A DNA stretch of 64,000 nucleotides from Plasmodium malariae (lineage: Eukaryota > Apicomplexa > Aconoidasida > Haemosporida > Plasmodiidae), in assembly GCF_900090045.1 (NCBI RefSeq), contig NW_021638282.1, forward strand, positions 1 to 64,000, read 5' to 3'. The position numbers were made by a program, and so were the translations under genes. A model generated the notes under the pieces. It searched no databases. It saw nothing but the letters and a program-made list of their open reading frames with translations, and was not told the DNA's origin. Shown here piece by piece: positions 26,801 through 40,735 of the stretch; position 1 is the first letter of the stretch, and each line of letters begins with the position of its first letter.

Positions 26801-27675
26801 TATTATTCACTGCACTACTGGCATATAATATATGATATATTTTTCAGTATGTACTTTTTTAACGCTCTAATAACAATTAATTACATCGAAATGTTTTAAT
26901 CTATCATTTATACATGTTATCCTAATATTACATTACATTATAACTTCCTTCATATTACTCCATATAAAGAGTATTTAACTTGAATAAACATAATAAATTA
27001 TAATCTCTATATCAGACTTAATTTTATCTTTGATTTCACATTTGGATTATGAAACCAGTAAGTATTCAAATTTCTAACTTAATTTTTTCATTTTTTTTAC
27101 TTAAAATGTTCTATATATATTAATAATTCTTTTTATATAGATAATATGCCAAATTGATATCTTATTTTATATTAAATTACAATATTGTGTTCTATAGTTT
27201 TATTATAATATATTCTTCTTAGATGATATAATTTCTGAAAGTTTCTTCTTTTACTTTTTTTAATTTTGTCGAATAACTGTATTATGTTCTGTCTCATTAT
27301 ATATATAGATTTATACTTTTTTTATTATATAAGTAATTTATATGGTTTATATCATTCTATAAACGAATATGTTTTTCTAAATTTTCTTGTATTATGAATT
27401 TACATTTTTAGATATGTCCTTTTTAGTTTCCTTTAATCTATCCTTATCCCAATGGTTCATAATTTTATCAAATCATTCAACAATAATATTTTTATATTAA
27501 TGTATTGTATGAATATATTTTTTATTATTACCATGTAATATTTTTCAATATATACTAATTCTTTTAAATATCTGATTTCACAATAATTTTCTAAAATTAT
27601 TTAGCTTTTAATGCATCATAATGTTCCATGTATAAGTTCAACCAATTTTAAATGTTTATTTTTTTATTATACATT
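23888..27675. other. Intergenic, with weak family-tail relic
   Basis: 5' flank of the fam-m gene: ATAGAATACATAGAAGG near 24290-24335 and the GAAGAAATTCAATGAAAAAG module near 24760. An (AT)n run lies at 24860-24884. At about 27075-27130, minus strand, a frame reading ILSKKNEKIKLE resembles the fam-m C-terminal tail but nothing upstream supports a gene. At 27470-27530, minus, a short frame (DKIMNHWDKDRLKETKKDIS) looks protein-like but is isolated by stops. The plus ORF at 26675 starts only at GTG and has no identifiable features. Confidence 0.4.
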
Positions 27676-28887
27676 TCATGAAGGATGATAATATATATGA
27701 TGTCCATCTGTGCGATAACTTTCACTCAAATGTTCTTGCATATATTCTTCATCTTCGTAATTCTGAATTATTTTCTTTTTCAATAAATGTGATTTTAACC
27801 ATGATTTAAATGTAGTAAACTAATTAAAAATTAAAAATATATGATATATTAAATTTTATTATAATAATAATTAACATTTTATGAAATAAATTATAACTAT
27901 TAAAATATAGTATTTAATTTTTACATACGATTTGTATTTACTTTATACAAAATGAATGAAAAGAAAAAAATTCCTAAAAGTGGGAAAATAACTGCCATGA
28001 TAATATTAGAAAATGGAATAGAATCTTTTTGTTCTGAGATTGCAGATGACTCTTTTTCCATACTTATCACAATATGTCCTTCCGTATCAATGATAGTTTC
28101 TAAGCCTTTTACTTTACATGATAAAGGGTAGTTTTCATTTATATGAGCCCCTTTAATATAATCAAATACTTTACAATATTTCTTATTTTTTATATTATCA
28201 CTGTTACAACTATTTTTTGTATTAATATATATTTCATAATTTGCATTAATATAATTGCTCAAATTTTGATTGCATATAAAACTTTTATCATTAAGATATG
28301 TCTCAACTGTACTATAATTTGTAGCATAATCGTATACACTTTTCATTTTATCAAAATCCTCTTTCAAATGAGGAAAATTAAATAAATCACATATTTTAAC
28401 ATTTTCAGGCACATTAAAATTTTCTTTTAGCTTAAGAATAATTTCACTAATATCATTATTGACTTTTTTGTCCCTAAATGGTAAATTAAATAAACGATCA
28501 TATAACCAGAACTTCACAATTGTACATGAATCATGATTGAATTGACCAGTAAATGACAATTTAGCAAAATTTTCGAAAATTCCTGTATAATTCTCACAAA
28601 ATTCGAAAACACCATCGTAATTATTTAACTCATTGTCTAATTTTCCACATATATCATCGGATATATAGGGCTTATTATTATTTAGTTTATTATAATTAAG
28701 TGTATAAGGAAGTGAAATGCCTAAACCATCCTGATAATTGATAAAAAATAAATAATATGTATATATTTATAATAAATAAATCCTTTACTTGAATATAATC
28801 TTTTTTTTTATTTCTACGCCCTATATTATATTAAAGTAAAGAGATATGAAAGAATATATTTTAATGAATATACACTTTATCCGACAT
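27676..28887 (-). CDS. pir: PIR family surface/exported antigen, likely complete
   Basis: Typical Plasmodium interspersed repeat gene. The main exon (28730..27942, 263 codons) has a TTATCAATTATCAG acceptor. It contains CGKLDNELNNYDGV, FCENYTGIFENFA, CTIVKFWLYDRLFNL, several spaced cysteines, an IKNKKYCKVFDYIKGAH region and a C-terminal membrane segment (IIMAVIFPLLGIFFFSFILYK). The frame formally runs on to TAA at 27921, but a GTAAATAC donor after YK joins in phase 0 to exon 3 (27819..27676, 48 codons with stop), giving the canonical LYK-FTTFKSWLKSHLLKKK cytoplasmic start and ending HHIYYHPS. The first exon is uncertain: ATG at 28887 encoding MSDK followed by GTGTAT would keep phase, for a total of 314 residues. 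Family knowledge: variant proteins of the infected cell, thought to act in immune evasion or adhesion. Minus strand like all its neighbours. Confidence 0.88.
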
Positions 28888-31800
28888 TATTAACATTTAT
28901 CGTATTTGATAAAATATATACTATCGGGACAATAATAATATTTAGGGACATTATGTTTTTATGTTTAAACAATTATAACTCACGATATGTGTACTCTTAT
29001 TTTATTTTAATTCTTATAAATAATAAACTTTTTCTTGAAAAAACATATTACTCAATTTTAAAATATGTAAAAATCATAAAAACATAATTATGAGTTTATA
29101 TAACGACAATCTTTAATAATAATTGAAAAAATATAATAATATAATATAATTAATAAGCAATACATGTTTATAAAAAATGGTGAAAAAAAATTTTTTTTTA
29201 ATTTTATTTATATATATATTTTTCAATTCTTGCTACATTTTACTTTTTTAATGTAAGTAGTCTTTTTTATAAACATATACAAAATACATGATTCCAATAG
29301 ATATATGTATGTATATTCATTCATCATTTAAATTACCTATTTTATTAAAATAAGCCAATTCTTTAACATTATAAAAATGATCTTTATATTAATTTGGCAA
29401 CTGTTTCTTATGTAAGTATGCGATTTCACTATATTAATTATGTTTATATATAACTTATAATGAGGCATATACAGATGAATATAAAATTAAATTAAAATTG
29501 CTTATAAATTAACGTAATTTGCTTATATAAATATCGTTCATATATATTGAAATAACGTAATTAAAAATATTTTTATAATAAGAACTAAAAAAAAGTAACA
29601 TACAGTCATAACTGTATCATTAAAGTTTTTTTAAGAATAAATGATTACAATGTTCAAAACAATTTCTCAGTATCTCTCCATTTCATCCGTTTATTATACT
29701 GAATGATTACTATATTATAATATAACTTTTCAAACATACATATGACTATATGAACAAATATAATATTATGTACATTTCTAATTAATTGTATGCATTTTTA
29801 TTATGCTCAAATAAGTTAAAAAATAATAGAGTTATTATAGAAGTTATAATATATAAAAATGATTATTAGTCCCCTATATAAGGAAACTAACAAATATATA
29901 TCTTATATATACATTTTATGGATTTGTTTTTTTTTTTAAATAATTTTATTACTTTTTTCCCTTATAAACTTTAAAATGATGAATAATATGAACTTTTCAT
30001 AAGAAATATAAATAAGTTGTATTTTTCAATGTTAACGTTCTTAAGTTCCAAAATGTAAAGAAAATATCAAAAAACATTTAATTAAGTATACTAAATAGTA
30101 TCTCATTACACTTATATTATTTAAAATTATATTATGTATATCCCATATTTTAATATATATCCTTGACATTAAATGCTCTATACTATTCTTTAATAATTCT
30201 AGTATATCATTCAGAAAGAATAATCGATATTAAAAATAATTACTTATAATATAATTCTAATATTTATGCTATTATTTATTTTTATTAAAAATATATAAAT
30301 TTATATTGATATTTTTTTTATCAATTTATTCTTTTTTTTTCTTATAATGTATATAATCATATTTTTTTATGTCACTATTAATATTGAATTTACTTAACAA
30401 GCATATAATTCAAAGCAATATTAATGATTCAATTTGTTTATATATATATATATATTTCCTCTATCCTTTATTTATAAAAAAATTCATTCTCTTCAATATA
30501 TCAACAATTTCTTTACTAATTAATATTCACATCATTTGAAATATTTAAGGTTCATTGATATTTTTAAAAATAATATTATTTTTTAATACGTTATTATCTC
30601 ATTATAACAGCTTATTTTTAAATAAATTCTAAATTATATATATGTTCTTTAAAATTATATAACATTGCTATTAATAATTTAAAGATAAATTTATTATTTG
30701 AAAATTAAAGTAATATATATCATTAACGTATATACTCATATAAATCATATATTACTCCACAAAATTTGTCTCATGTTATAAGGATGTTTATAAATATATA
30801 TATATATATATATAAATGAGATTAAAGCTTCGAACAAAAAAATTATTATATAATAATTTACTGTTATATTTTGATTTCATTTTTTCAGTTATATTAAATA
30901 AAAACACTTTTTATTCTTAAAATTATATTTATAAGTTTATCGATATACAATAAAGAATAATGATTCCACTTTATTTTCGTATAACCCAAAACGAATAATA
31001 AGTTTTTACTATATTAAATTAAAAAATTAGCCTTTTAAATTAAAAAAATTATGATTTCACAAATATTATATCCATATTCAGTATAAAAACATAAATAAAT
31101 TTTTAAAAATGTATATGTATTCCCATATATATTAAAAATAGAATAGAGATTGGTTTTATATTTTTTATTGTAGTATAATTATATATATATTATCACTAAT
31201 AATTTACTAAACCGTTAATATGTAGTTACATAAATTAAAACAAAATATATTAAAGGATTACATAATTAAATATAGTGTATTTAAATAATTCAAAATTAAT
31301 ATATATATTAATGAAAAGATGATTTATTCTTAGAATAAATAATAATATTATTCAATGAATTATGCATATTTAGAAATTAACAAATTACGAAAAAAAAGAA
31401 AAAATATGGCATAATTATTATACTTAAAAACATATATATATTAAAAATAATATTAGTGTATTAAAGTTATTTGTATTATCCTATAAACAAATCGTAAGAT
31501 AAATGATTATAAAAAGTAAAATTAATAAATTCATATAATATATTATATATTATTAATTGATTAATTAGTATATTAAAATATTTGAGTTAGAATAATATTT
31601 TTAATTCAGTGATCTCATTTAATAAAGTCTCTTACTTCTTATATTATATAGATCTCATTATATTAAACATTTCTTTACAACTACCATAGTTAGTGTGAAG
31701 ATGTACTTATATTTATTTTCATATATATTAATATCTGTAATACATCATAATTTATCATGTACATTATAGTTTATTTAATTATGATAATGATTATATTATT

Positions 31801-34090
31801 TCTATACATATACATAATACTCCATATGACTTTAAATAGGAATTTTCTTTATTTACTATATTAAACAACAAGAATTATGCAAATATAAACAATACACGAA
31901 ATTTACGTTTCTTTTATTTTACGTTTTTTTCATTATCGTTATAAAAATTCTTCATTATATATTAAGTTATCACTTGATGTTACATTTACTATGTTATATT
32001 ATAAGCAATCTATATATTATTTATGTAATTTACTAATTTATGCCTTGTCAAAGGTTTCCTTTTTATATAAACTTCTTCTTTATAGTTGGAAATAAGTTAT
32101 CTTTGGCATTGAGCTCACTTAATGCAAGCTTTAAAAATAAATTAATTTTTTTTATTCTATGCCATTATTAAAAGTATCCTAAAAATTAAATTCTAATTAG
32201 TATGCATTATTCTGCTAATTTATGTTTTCTTTCTCGATTGGTTTATAAATTCGGATATTTGTTAATCTATATTATCCACAACTGTTTACTTTTACTTATT
32301 CCAGAAAATATGAGATAAAAGCGCAAAATAATACTCAGAAAAAAAAAAATGTACTCTCAAATTTTCAATATCTATATTATACCAATTTCTATTAAAATTT
32401 AAAATACAAATTGTTATACACTATTAATAATTTGAATGGAATTATTATTGATAATATCAAAAATAAATAATGCTAAAACTATTAATAGTAACATAACAAT
32501 TCTTATTAATATGGTAAATGATCTATATTTCCTTTTGCTTAATGCTAATTTTTTTTTTTCATTTATTAGGATATAATATAGTGATATGATTTCTATAGTC
32601 CTTCTAAAAATCTTTATATTTCTCAAATATACGTTATTATATGTATCAGAATAACGTAAGTGAATCGTATATAGTTTAACCCTCCAATATTAGTTAATAT
32701 ATTTTTTATTACTACAAAGTATTCTCTAATAAAAATCTGTAAAGGTATTCCTAAGGAAATAATACCTTTTAATGATTTCAAAATTCATAAATTTTAATAT
32801 ATTTTATATTGTTTTTGTTATATATGTTTTATAATATTTATGTATATATATCAAATTTTAGTAAAATATTAATATATCTTATTTAGCTATTTTTATATAT
32901 TCATCCTTGATCTTATAGACAGTTTTACAAATATTACTTTCTTCATATATATTATAAAAATGAAAGCTTACTTCTAAATAATTTAAATATTTCATGTCAG
33001 ATATAAAATGATAAAAAAAAAAAACACCCAGGATAGCATCTAAATAAACGAAACTTTCATAATTATATGGTTATATAGTTCTGCCTGTAAATTTTTTTAT
33101 TTAGAAAATAAAAGTATAACGCAATACTAAAAATTAAAATAAAAATTATGGTAACAAAATAATGAAATAATGTTTTTACGAATTATTTTTTGTTTTTTTC
33201 CAAGAATAATGAAATATTCAAATAATACAATTTTTTTTTTATTATTACTCAAAATAAAAATATAGAATTTTTTTCTATGTGAATAAAATATCATACCTTT
33301 ATAAAAACAAAATTAAGCTCAATAATAAAATTATATATGTTTTTAACTCTTTATTTAATTCTAAGTGCCTAGAATACCAAACTTAGTACACTATTATTAA
33401 TATTTCATATTTAAAAAGATTATTATTTTATTATATATTTATAATATCACATTTATTTCGTATAAACAAAGAAAAGTAAACATACATTAGATGTTTTTTT
33501 ACAAAAACTACATTTTATAACGTATTTTTCATAAAACATAATATATAAATATTAAAGTTTTTTTAAGTATATATATATATATGCTTATATAATATAATAC
33601 ATTCACCTTTTTTCAACAAATGCAGAACAAGACACATTCATTTTTAATTTTCTATGAATAATACTTTATTTTATTTACTCAAATAATAATCTATTATGGA
33701 TTTACAAAAATATAAAAAAAAAAAAATAAAATAAGATAAATAAAATATAATGGAAGAGTGCATAAACAAAATCATATAAATTGTGCCTTTATATATATTA
33801 ATTTTAGGGATCATACACATAATTTTCAAAATATTTTTGAATAATAGAGAAATATATATATTAACTATAATACTTTGTTAAACCGAAAACGTCTTTAATG
33901 TACTAAGTAGAAAACATTAAAACATTCAAATTAAGAAAAAAAATTAAAGTGTATATTTACACTGTTAAAGATCAAAATGACTAGACGTGTGCATATGGAT
34001 TTATTAGATATAAGAGATTATAGATATGTTTTTTATTTGGTTATAGAGCATAACAATTTATAGAAACTTACAGTTATAAATAGTTATTTT
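28888..34090. other. Intergenic with coding-like remnants near 32 kb
   Basis: Five kilobases with no convincing gene. At 32063-32160, minus strand, the frame WHRIKKINLFLKLALSELNA continues KDNLFPTIKKKFI to a stop. It is preceded by a TTTTTAG-type acceptor near 32180 whose first codons (DTFNNG) recall the STFNK start of fam-l/m exon 2. At 32414-32626, minus, a 70-codon ORF from ATG has a basic first half and a hydrophobic core (ILIRIVMLLLIVLALFIFD). These may belong to one decayed exported-protein gene, but I cannot join them. At 33905-33930 is the CATTAAAACATTCAAATTAAG element of the next gene's 3' flank. Confidence 0.35.
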
Positions 34091-34935
34091 TCATTCAGGA
34101 TATGCCGTATTATGCATTTTAAACTTTATATGTTTTATCTTTCCATATTTTACAATTTCTTTGTGGAGATAAAGCATTATTATAATAGCTATAAGCACGA
34201 ATATAGAACATAATAAAATCATTCCTTCAAACAAATCCATTTAAAAGTATCTGTTACCTTAGAAAGATTATATAATATTGAAGCAGCTCCTATTATTCCA
34301 GGTATTAAAAAACAGATAGTAGCAGCACATATAACACATTTGTTAACTTTTATATCATTTTTTAAAAACAAAAAATCAGCTTTCATAAAATACCTAACTT
34401 TATTTTTATAATATATTTTGTCTAACACTCTTTTTTCAAAATGTGAATTTCCTTTATTGTATACAGAAGAATTACTTTTTTTAGTCCGTCCATAATGATT
34501 TGCACTATTTAATGAGCATTGAATTGTTTTTTTATTTTTGTCTTTTTCTACTGTAGAATTGTTAGAAATACCAGATTTTGCGTAATCTTCTATAGTTTCT
34601 ATATTTCTTTCTAGCCATGTAATATTTGGATCCTTTGCTTGCTTATGTTTTGATAGTAATCGACAAATTCTTATATCATTTGTTCCATTAATATTGATTT
34701 TTCCATCCAAATATTTATTGAAGGTACACTAAAAAATCAAATATTCAATTTTCAAAAGAATAAATAATTTTACAGTGAATCAAGTATTAATAAAAATAAA
34801 ACAAAACGACACGAATAATAGAAATATACCTAAATAAAATCATCATACCATATCATGATTAAAATAATATATCCAACTTAAAACTATATACGAACAAATC
34901 ATAATAAAAAGGGGTAACTTAATTTTCTGTTCCAT
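34091..34935 (-). pseudogene. Exported membrane protein, third class, frameshifted
   Basis: Same architecture as fam-l/m but different body. Exon 1 (34935..34849, 29 codons, MEQKIKLPLFIMIC) is a signal peptide with a GTATGATG donor; exon 2 starts at 34728 after TTTTTTAG. It carries a PEXEL-like RICRLLSKHKQ, a spacer, GNSHFEKRVLDKIYYKNK, MKADFLFLKNDIK and a first membrane segment (CVICAATICFLIPGIIGAA). The frame ends at TGA in 34219-34221. One base over, an open frame continues through a second membrane segment (MILLCSIFVLIAIIIMLYL) and a basic tail KIKHIKFKMHNTAYPE to 34091. A single indel near 34220-34250 therefore separates the two halves. It is either a recent pseudogene or a sequencing error, and otherwise would encode a full exported two-membrane-segment protein. 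I do not know an established family name for this class. Confidence 0.8.
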
Positions 34936-37900
34936 TATATAAATCTTTAAATTTTAAATGTATTTAATATTAAAAAAATTAACAATTATATAATATGCAC
35001 TTAATGGCATAGGAAGCATTATTTATTTTATAAAATTTTCTACGTTTTTATATGAACTCAATAAAATGGAAATATCTATAATTCATTTTACAGCACAATC
35101 GAAGAATAATATTAAAAATGAATTATACCATTTATATACAAATAGTATTTGCAAAAAACTAACTTTAATGAAAATAATATAATTTTAATTTATTCATAAA
35201 TATCTAATTTAACGTAGTAGAGCAATTAAATAATTTTAGATTTAATACAATTAAAAAATATATATATATATATATATGATTTCTCAATATTTTTATATAT
35301 AGCATTAATAGAGCATACATAATATACGAAATCTAGATATTATGTTGTACTTTATACTAAGAAAACAATGAATAATTTTAATGGTGTTTTTCTATTAATA
35401 ATACTGATATTATTAATATTAAATTATGGAAAATGTTCTTACATATGATAAAATATTATAACTATATCATAATAATAATGATACAGGAAAAAAAATATTT
35501 TTTACAAAGTTTTTTCTTATGTCAATTAAAACATTCCTTTAATTGAAATGTAAATATTTGAACTGTTTCATAGTCTATAATATATTTAAAAAAATCAAAT
35601 ATGAGCATGCTAACTTATCTAAGAAAAAATATATATTTTAATGGTAAATTATGAAGGTATTTTTATTTTTGTATTATAACTTTTGAGACTTATAATTTTA
35701 ATAATGTATAATCTGTACAATTCTTACCGTATGAATATTTTTAAACTTATTCAATTTTTTTTTATTTTTTTAATCATATATATATATTGAAGAAATATCA
35801 ATATAAAAAGTAAAAAAAATTCATAATATATAATAAGTAACTTGTTTTAAAGTTTAATATTCTTATAAAAAAAAAATTTTAATTGTATTTTTTTATATTT
35901 ATAATGGTAGTATATATTTTTCTACATGAGAGTAACTTAATATATATAAAATAAATAAACTGTTTTTTTGTTATTCTTTTATGTCTAATAACATTTTACT
36001 TTTAAATTATTATAATTATTCGAAATTAATTAATTAAACAAATAATTCTTTTACAAATTAATAAATTCATTTTTTATAAGAAAAACTATATTAAATTTTT
36101 TATAATTAAAACATAATTACTATAATGACTATTATGTAGTAAGTAAAATTAAATAGGTATATAGTTAATACAAATATTTTCCAATATAATTCAATTACAT
36201 ACAATTATATGAATAACATAAAATATTAATCCATAGATCATCTACATATTTAAGATTCACTAACTAATAAATAGATATATTTCTGTTGTATTAATTCATA
36301 CTTATATTAATATTTTCGTATAATATTAAAAATATTAATTTTTGTTTTTAGATAAAATTTTGTACTATTAAATCAAATAACAAAGTTAAATATAATATTT
36401 CATTAGTCTTATATATACGAATATTTACTTAAGTATCAAAATTAAAAACATACATTTTTTATTAATTATAGTATAAGTATATTATATTTAACACGAAAGT
36501 AAAAAATACAAAGGAAAAATCCTAACGAAACTCGTAACGCCTTATATATATTATTTTGCAAAATAAATTTAATTCACCTAAGACTGTCAATTGCAATAAT
36601 GCAGTGTTATTTTTTTTTTTTTCATAATTTCATTCCTCATATATTGAGAATTAGTATGTAACTATTATGCATAATTTATTTTATGAATGCATAATTATAT
36701 AACGAGAGAATTACCATAAAAACTAAAATAATAAAATATAATTTTTTCTTTATTACTAAATCTTTTTTTCTATTCACAAATTTATTTCATATAATATTTA
36801 TACATATTTTTTTAAAACATAAAATATATAGTACATATTAGAAAAATTAAATCTGGTTAATAACAATATTTACTACAAAAATTCTTATGGACTATAGAAA
36901 AATAATCCCATTTAAAATGATTAAAAACTCATGTAGTATGGCAATGTATCTTTGAACAAATTGATAAACGAATTTTATAAAAAGTATATTAGATAAAATA
37001 TAATAAATAATTAAAACAAAATTTACAAAAAACATAAAAAAAATATTTAATAAATTAAATTAATGGTATATAATAAGTTCTTTTAAAGTCCTAAAAACTA
37101 AATACGCAATATATATGTTAAACAGAATTACATGATTTATATTAGTTTATCAATTATATGAAATTTTCTATATATATCAATGATAAATAAAATTTTATTT
37201 ACTCCAAGATTTTGATATTTAATTGAATGTTTAATATATCTTTTAATATTTTTCAATAGATTTATTTATAAGTTCTTTCTTTTTATTTTACACATAATTT
37301 TTCTGTAACTATAAGATTAAAATTTATTTTTAATATTGTAAAATTAAATAATGAAAATTTTTTCATATAATAATTACTTATAGAACACCTTTTTTAAATT
37401 TATCTCTAATTATGATACTTAACAATAGTAACATATAATTTTTTAAGGTTAAGTTTTAATTTCTACATATAATTCTTCCTATTTCACGTTGCTCCTTTTT
37501 TTTTTTTTTGATAAAAATAATTGTATTCATATTTTTAATAATGAACATTTTTTAATATATTTTTTTATTTATATATATAACATAATCCTCTAATAAATAA
37601 TATATATTAATAAAACCGTTAATTAATATCTTTCGTACTCAAATTTATTTAAGTATATGTATAATAAAAGTCCCATATTATATAGAGTTCATATTATTCA
37701 TTAATTTCATCTTATATATATATAAAAGCAGTGTTCTTCAAATGGAATATTATTTTACCAAAAAAATACGATAAAATAAGAATAAATAAGTATTAACAAG
37801 AATCCAAAACATCTTCATATGTATGATAACAAAATCATTAATCTTAATTCTATATTTATCTTTTTTAATAAAAATGAACAAATATTAAAATTATTATTTT

Positions 37901-38570
37901 ATGAGTTACATCGATACTACATTTTGAGAAATATTTATGGGAACTATTTTATTTGCTAATTCACTTATTCTAAATTTAATTATTATATCTATGAATGCAA
38001 ATTTTTTTTATATTAATTATAACCGTAATATATTTCTTATATTTGAAGCTTTAACAAATCAATAAATGAATTTATTAAACTATTTCTTGAGTATAATTAA
38101 AATAAATAAAAATATTTTAACAATATATTACGACAACACATGGTGTATTAAAGCCATTAATTATTAATAAATATTAAAATAAAATATATCTTTTTATATA
38201 AAAGAAATAATAATGCAGTGTGAAAAAATTATAGTAATTTAAAAAAATATATTAAAACAAAAATTTAAATAATATTATTATTAAAAAATATAAAAAACTG
38301 TACATACAAATAAATATAAGAATTAAAAAAAAAAAAGGAATACATTTTAATTATATTCCTTTTTTTATTATTTTTTTTTAATTATGCATATATAATAGAG
38401 TTGTTTATTTACCCCAATTGTGTACTATTTTTAATATCTTTAAAATTTATTTTTTCATATTCTGTATAACACTGATGAAATGAAGCTCATTTTACTTTAT
38501 AAACTACTATAATTCTCCTCCATTTCTAATAACTACGAGTATGTTTATGGTTCTCCTTAATAGTTGTAAC
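34936..38570. other. Intergenic; 5' flank then nothing recognised
   Basis: The first kilobase is homologous to the other 5' flanks: GAGCATACATAATATACG near 35310-35350, TTTTTCTATTAATAATACTG near 35385, and GAAGAAATATCAATATAAAA near 35790. From about 36.0 to 38.5 kb only AT-rich sequence with short frames was seen. Confidence 0.5.
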
Positions 38571-38860
38571 GTATTTAATTAAGTAATATTATACTTATAT
38601 CATTTTTCCTTTTCCTATTTTTACCTATATATGATCCAATTGGATTAAACTAATATACAAATGAAAGGAGTAAACATATATAAAATTATTATTTTTAAAT
38701 TATAACATTTTAAGAATAATGAATTATAAATGATAACTTAAAATATATTCATAATATAAAATGGAATATAGCATTTTCTTTACAATAAATCGAAAATAAC
38801 AAAATTGTTCCCATTAAGAAACCAATTACAGTGACTATACCGATAATATTCGTTATTACA
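38571..38860 (-). pseudogene. pir: pir C-terminal relic (membrane segment and last exon)
   Basis: Minus strand. From about 38857 to 38780 a hydrophobic segment reads VITNIIGIVTVIGFLMG then TILLFSIYCK, the position and length of a PIR membrane helix. About 130 bases on, after a TTGTATATTAG acceptor, the last-exon start FNPIGSYIGKNRKRKND (from 38649) matches the PIR FTPIGSW-type junction seen in the intact pir gene of this window. The donor has lost its GT, the frame upstream of the helix is closed, and the tail ends early at TAA near 38577. No cysteine-rich ectodomain is recognisable, so only the 3' end of a former pir gene remains. Confidence 0.6.
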
Positions 38861-39825
38861 AAAAAGAAAGAAAAGGTATTTCTATTCATTATATATTAAT
38901 TTATTATAACACTTAATCGGATGGTTTAATCCTATAAAGAATTTAAAAATATATATATACATATAAACATATATTTTCAATATAATATATATTCAGTTAA
39001 TTTATTCTGAATTAAATTAATTCCAAATTAAGTAAACTTAAGATATAATTATTTGAATCAACTTCTTATTTAACTGTAATAGTTTAGAATTCTGGTAGTA
39101 TTAAACCATTATATGTATTCAATATTTAATAAGAATACTATTTTATTATATGTTTATAATTTCCTTTTTACATTTTTCAAAAAAAAAAAAGAACATCAAC
39201 TAATAATTTTTATACCACAAATATGCTTTTTTATTCATTACCAATAAAAATTATTTTATAGAATTATAATTAAGTTCGATTTAAATGAAAAAAAAAAATA
39301 TATATGTACATATATATATATACAAAAAAATATATTTATATTCATTAATTAAATAAAAAAGAAGACACACATATATATTTAATTTAAAACTAATTATACA
39401 TTTTTATGGTTGTGTCAACAATGGATATCTTTAGACATGAATATAAAAAAACAGAATTCGTCAATTTTTAGTTCAAACATAAATTTTAGTTATTCTATTA
39501 AATTATATATATTATATGTTATGTTTAAAATGAACATATATATTTTACATAAAAATATTTTTAAATACATTTCTTAAAATATAATATGTAGATAAATTGA
39601 AACAATACATTAAAATATCTCTTGAACAAATTTAAAGCATTATAATTCATATAAAATTTAAGAATTTTTTTTTTTTTTATTGATACATATCAAAAAGATC
39701 AAGTATATATATCTTTATTCGTAAAATTTATGTAATTTCAATATGTTTATAAAGTACATGCTTAAATATATTCCATTTAAAACTTCACATTAAATAATTT
39801 TCTACATATATCATATTATTATATA
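38861..39825. other. Intergenic, 3' flank of fam-m gene
   Basis: No gene. It contains the degenerate downstream element ATACATTAAAATATCTCTTG near 39605-39625, in the same position (about 210 bp past the stop) as in the other family genes. Short AT runs occur near 39300-39325. Confidence 0.5.
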
Positions 39826-40735
39826 TTATCCATAATTCTCCTTCCTCAACTTAAGTTTCTTATATTTTTCATTATTTATAAAGATTTTAGGAACCAGTAA
39901 TGCAATTACAAGGCCTAACAAAACTAGAGAAATAACATATGATATAAGAAAGGAATTATCTAATATAACATCTGAAAGTACTCTGCTTATTGGAGCTCCC
40001 CAGTCCTTTATAGACGGAAGCCCCAGTGTACTCGTCCAGAATGTTCCTATATTATTGAAAACCTCTGTAAACTGTATTGTTGGTAATCCTATTCCGAACA
40101 ACAGAAAAACAAAAAATATAGCAAAAACTAATCTATATCCTGTATATTTTAATTTTCGTAAGGCCATATATCTTGCTCCCCTATCTTTTTTAACAAAATT
40201 GTCATAATTTTTTTTATCGATCCATTTTTTTTCATAATGGAAATGTTTTCCATCAAACATTGCATTATCATAATCTGTGACTTCTGCATAGAATTTTGTC
40301 TTATTTAACGAACTTCTATTGAACGGTTTCTTTTTTTCTTTGATACCTTTTTCATTATTAGATATATCTTGTGGAGGGAGCTTCCCATTATTCGGTATCT
40401 CTTCTTTTAAATCTATAATACTTGAATTCTCATTTTGTACACATTTTGCTAGTAATCGATAACTTCTTATAGAGAATTTTTTACAATGACTGTAATTTTT
40501 ATCCAGTAACTTATTATACGTACTCTGAAAAAACAAGGCATATATTATTTAAAATAATAAAACAATTTATGGTAAAAAAAAAATATTACTAAAAATAAAA
40601 AACACAAAGTATAAATAGTTCAAATATCCTTGAATAGTATTATCATACCTCAACACAGATAAAATTACTTATCCACGTTAAAAGGATCAAAGTAGCAATT
40701 TCTAAAAATATGAGTGACTTAATTTTTTGTTCCAT
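39826..40735 (-). CDS. fam-m: fam-m exported protein, two exons, intact
   Basis: Exon 1 (40735..40649, 29 codons, MEQKIKSLIFLEIATLILL) and exon 2 (40524..39826) give 261 residues; donor GTATGATA, acceptor CAG, phase 0. The exon 2 frame runs open 12 bases into the intron, so the apparent upstream MFFQ is not used. PEXEL-like RLLAK lies at about residues 52-56, then a Lys/Asn-rich spacer, the fam-m block AMFDGKHFHYEKKWIDKKNY, a first membrane segment (LVFAIFFVFLLFGIGLP), a longer extracellular or lumenal loop than in the gene at 22991, a second membrane segment (LISYVISLVLLGLVIALLV) and the tail NNEKYKKLKLRKENYG. The next family gene upstream on the same strand is an intact fam-l at 43393, so the pair forms a fam-l/fam-m doublet, an arrangement I recall as usual for P. 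malariae. Function unknown; likely exported to the host cell. Confidence 0.92.

Noticed and set aside
26675..26899. Plus-strand ORF of 74 codons
   Set aside because: Starts only at GTG, no recognisable motif, and no exon structure around it.
28143..28385. Plus-strand ORF of 80 codons
   Set aside because: Antisense shadow of the pir main exon.
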